DNA of 14,339 nucleotides from Desulfovibrio sp. (lineage in GTDB: Bacteria; Desulfobacterota; Desulfovibrionia; Desulfovibrionales; Desulfovibrionaceae), in assembly GCA_009773975.1 (NCBI GenBank), contig VSMX01000051.1, positions 1 to 14,339 on the forward strand, read 5' to 3'. This document shows, piece after piece, positions 14,198 through 14,339 of the stretch; position 1 is the first letter of the stretch, and the number at the start of each line of letters is the position of its first letter. Under the pieces are notes generated by a model. It had not been told where the DNA came from. It was given only the letters and a program-made list of their open reading frames with translations, and did no database searches. The position numbers and the translations under genes were made by a program.

Positions 14198-14339
14198 ATT
14201 TTTCAGATATTTTGTCTGATGATCGTCAAAATCAAGATCGCCCGCCTTTTCCTGCTCAAGCAAAAGGGGAGTCGGGGAATGGTCTGGGCCGGGGCCAGTC
14301 TCACTGCTTCCGGGACATTATTTTTGGGAGCCATATATC

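Overview
The window looks like the chromosome of a Desulfovibrio-type sulfate reducer (Desulfobacterota). The evidence is the gene order fabG-acpP-fabF-glyA-dCMP deaminase, which I recall from Desulfovibrio, and an Hcp whose N-terminal cysteine spacing (C3, C6, C15, C21) matches the Desulfovibrio class I protein. This assignment rests on recall of family and gene order, not on a database search.

Region 1 (1 to about 3780, all leftward) is the right-hand end of an integrated element. It carries two tandem P4-type tyrosine integrases, an AlpA-type regulator, and the first 205 residues of a Toprim primase that runs off the window. The upstream integrase is broken by one in-frame TAG; the downstream one is intact and starts at TTG. 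Int, AlpA and primase together resemble the core of P4-like phage satellites or mobilizable islands. Three AAGTC repeats at an exact 20-base period lie between alpA and the intact integrase. Both integrases share an upstream layout of spaced ACCCCT boxes and a TTGACA.

Region 2 (about 3888 to 7550) is a divergent metal-resistance unit: a CadR/PbrR-like MerR regulator and a P1B-2 type Zn/Cd/Pb-exporting ATPase. Between them is a classic MerR promoter, with a 19-base spacer occupied by a CCTATAG-GGG-CTATAGG dyad. After the ATPase is a small unrecognised gene that appears to be frameshifted, then a long perfect hairpin.

Region 3 (7728 to 11984, rightward) is core metabolism: fabG, acpP and fabF for fatty-acid elongation, then glyA and a dCMP deaminase overlapping by ATGA (one-carbon and dTMP supply). 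In related genomes fabG follows plsX-fabH; here it follows the metal and mobile-element block, so the lipid operon seems to have been split by insertion or rearrangement.

Region 4 (12013 to 14339, leftward) holds hcp (hybrid-cluster protein, nitrosative-stress detoxification) and, upstream on the same strand, a small single-domain cupin. The 259 bases between them contain repeated TTTACGCATGAG motifs, a TTGGCCA-N9-TGGCCAA palindrome and two TTATATGGTA repeats next to the hcp start, which suggests a densely regulated promoter. No tRNA, rRNA, CRISPR or insertion-sequence transposase was seen.
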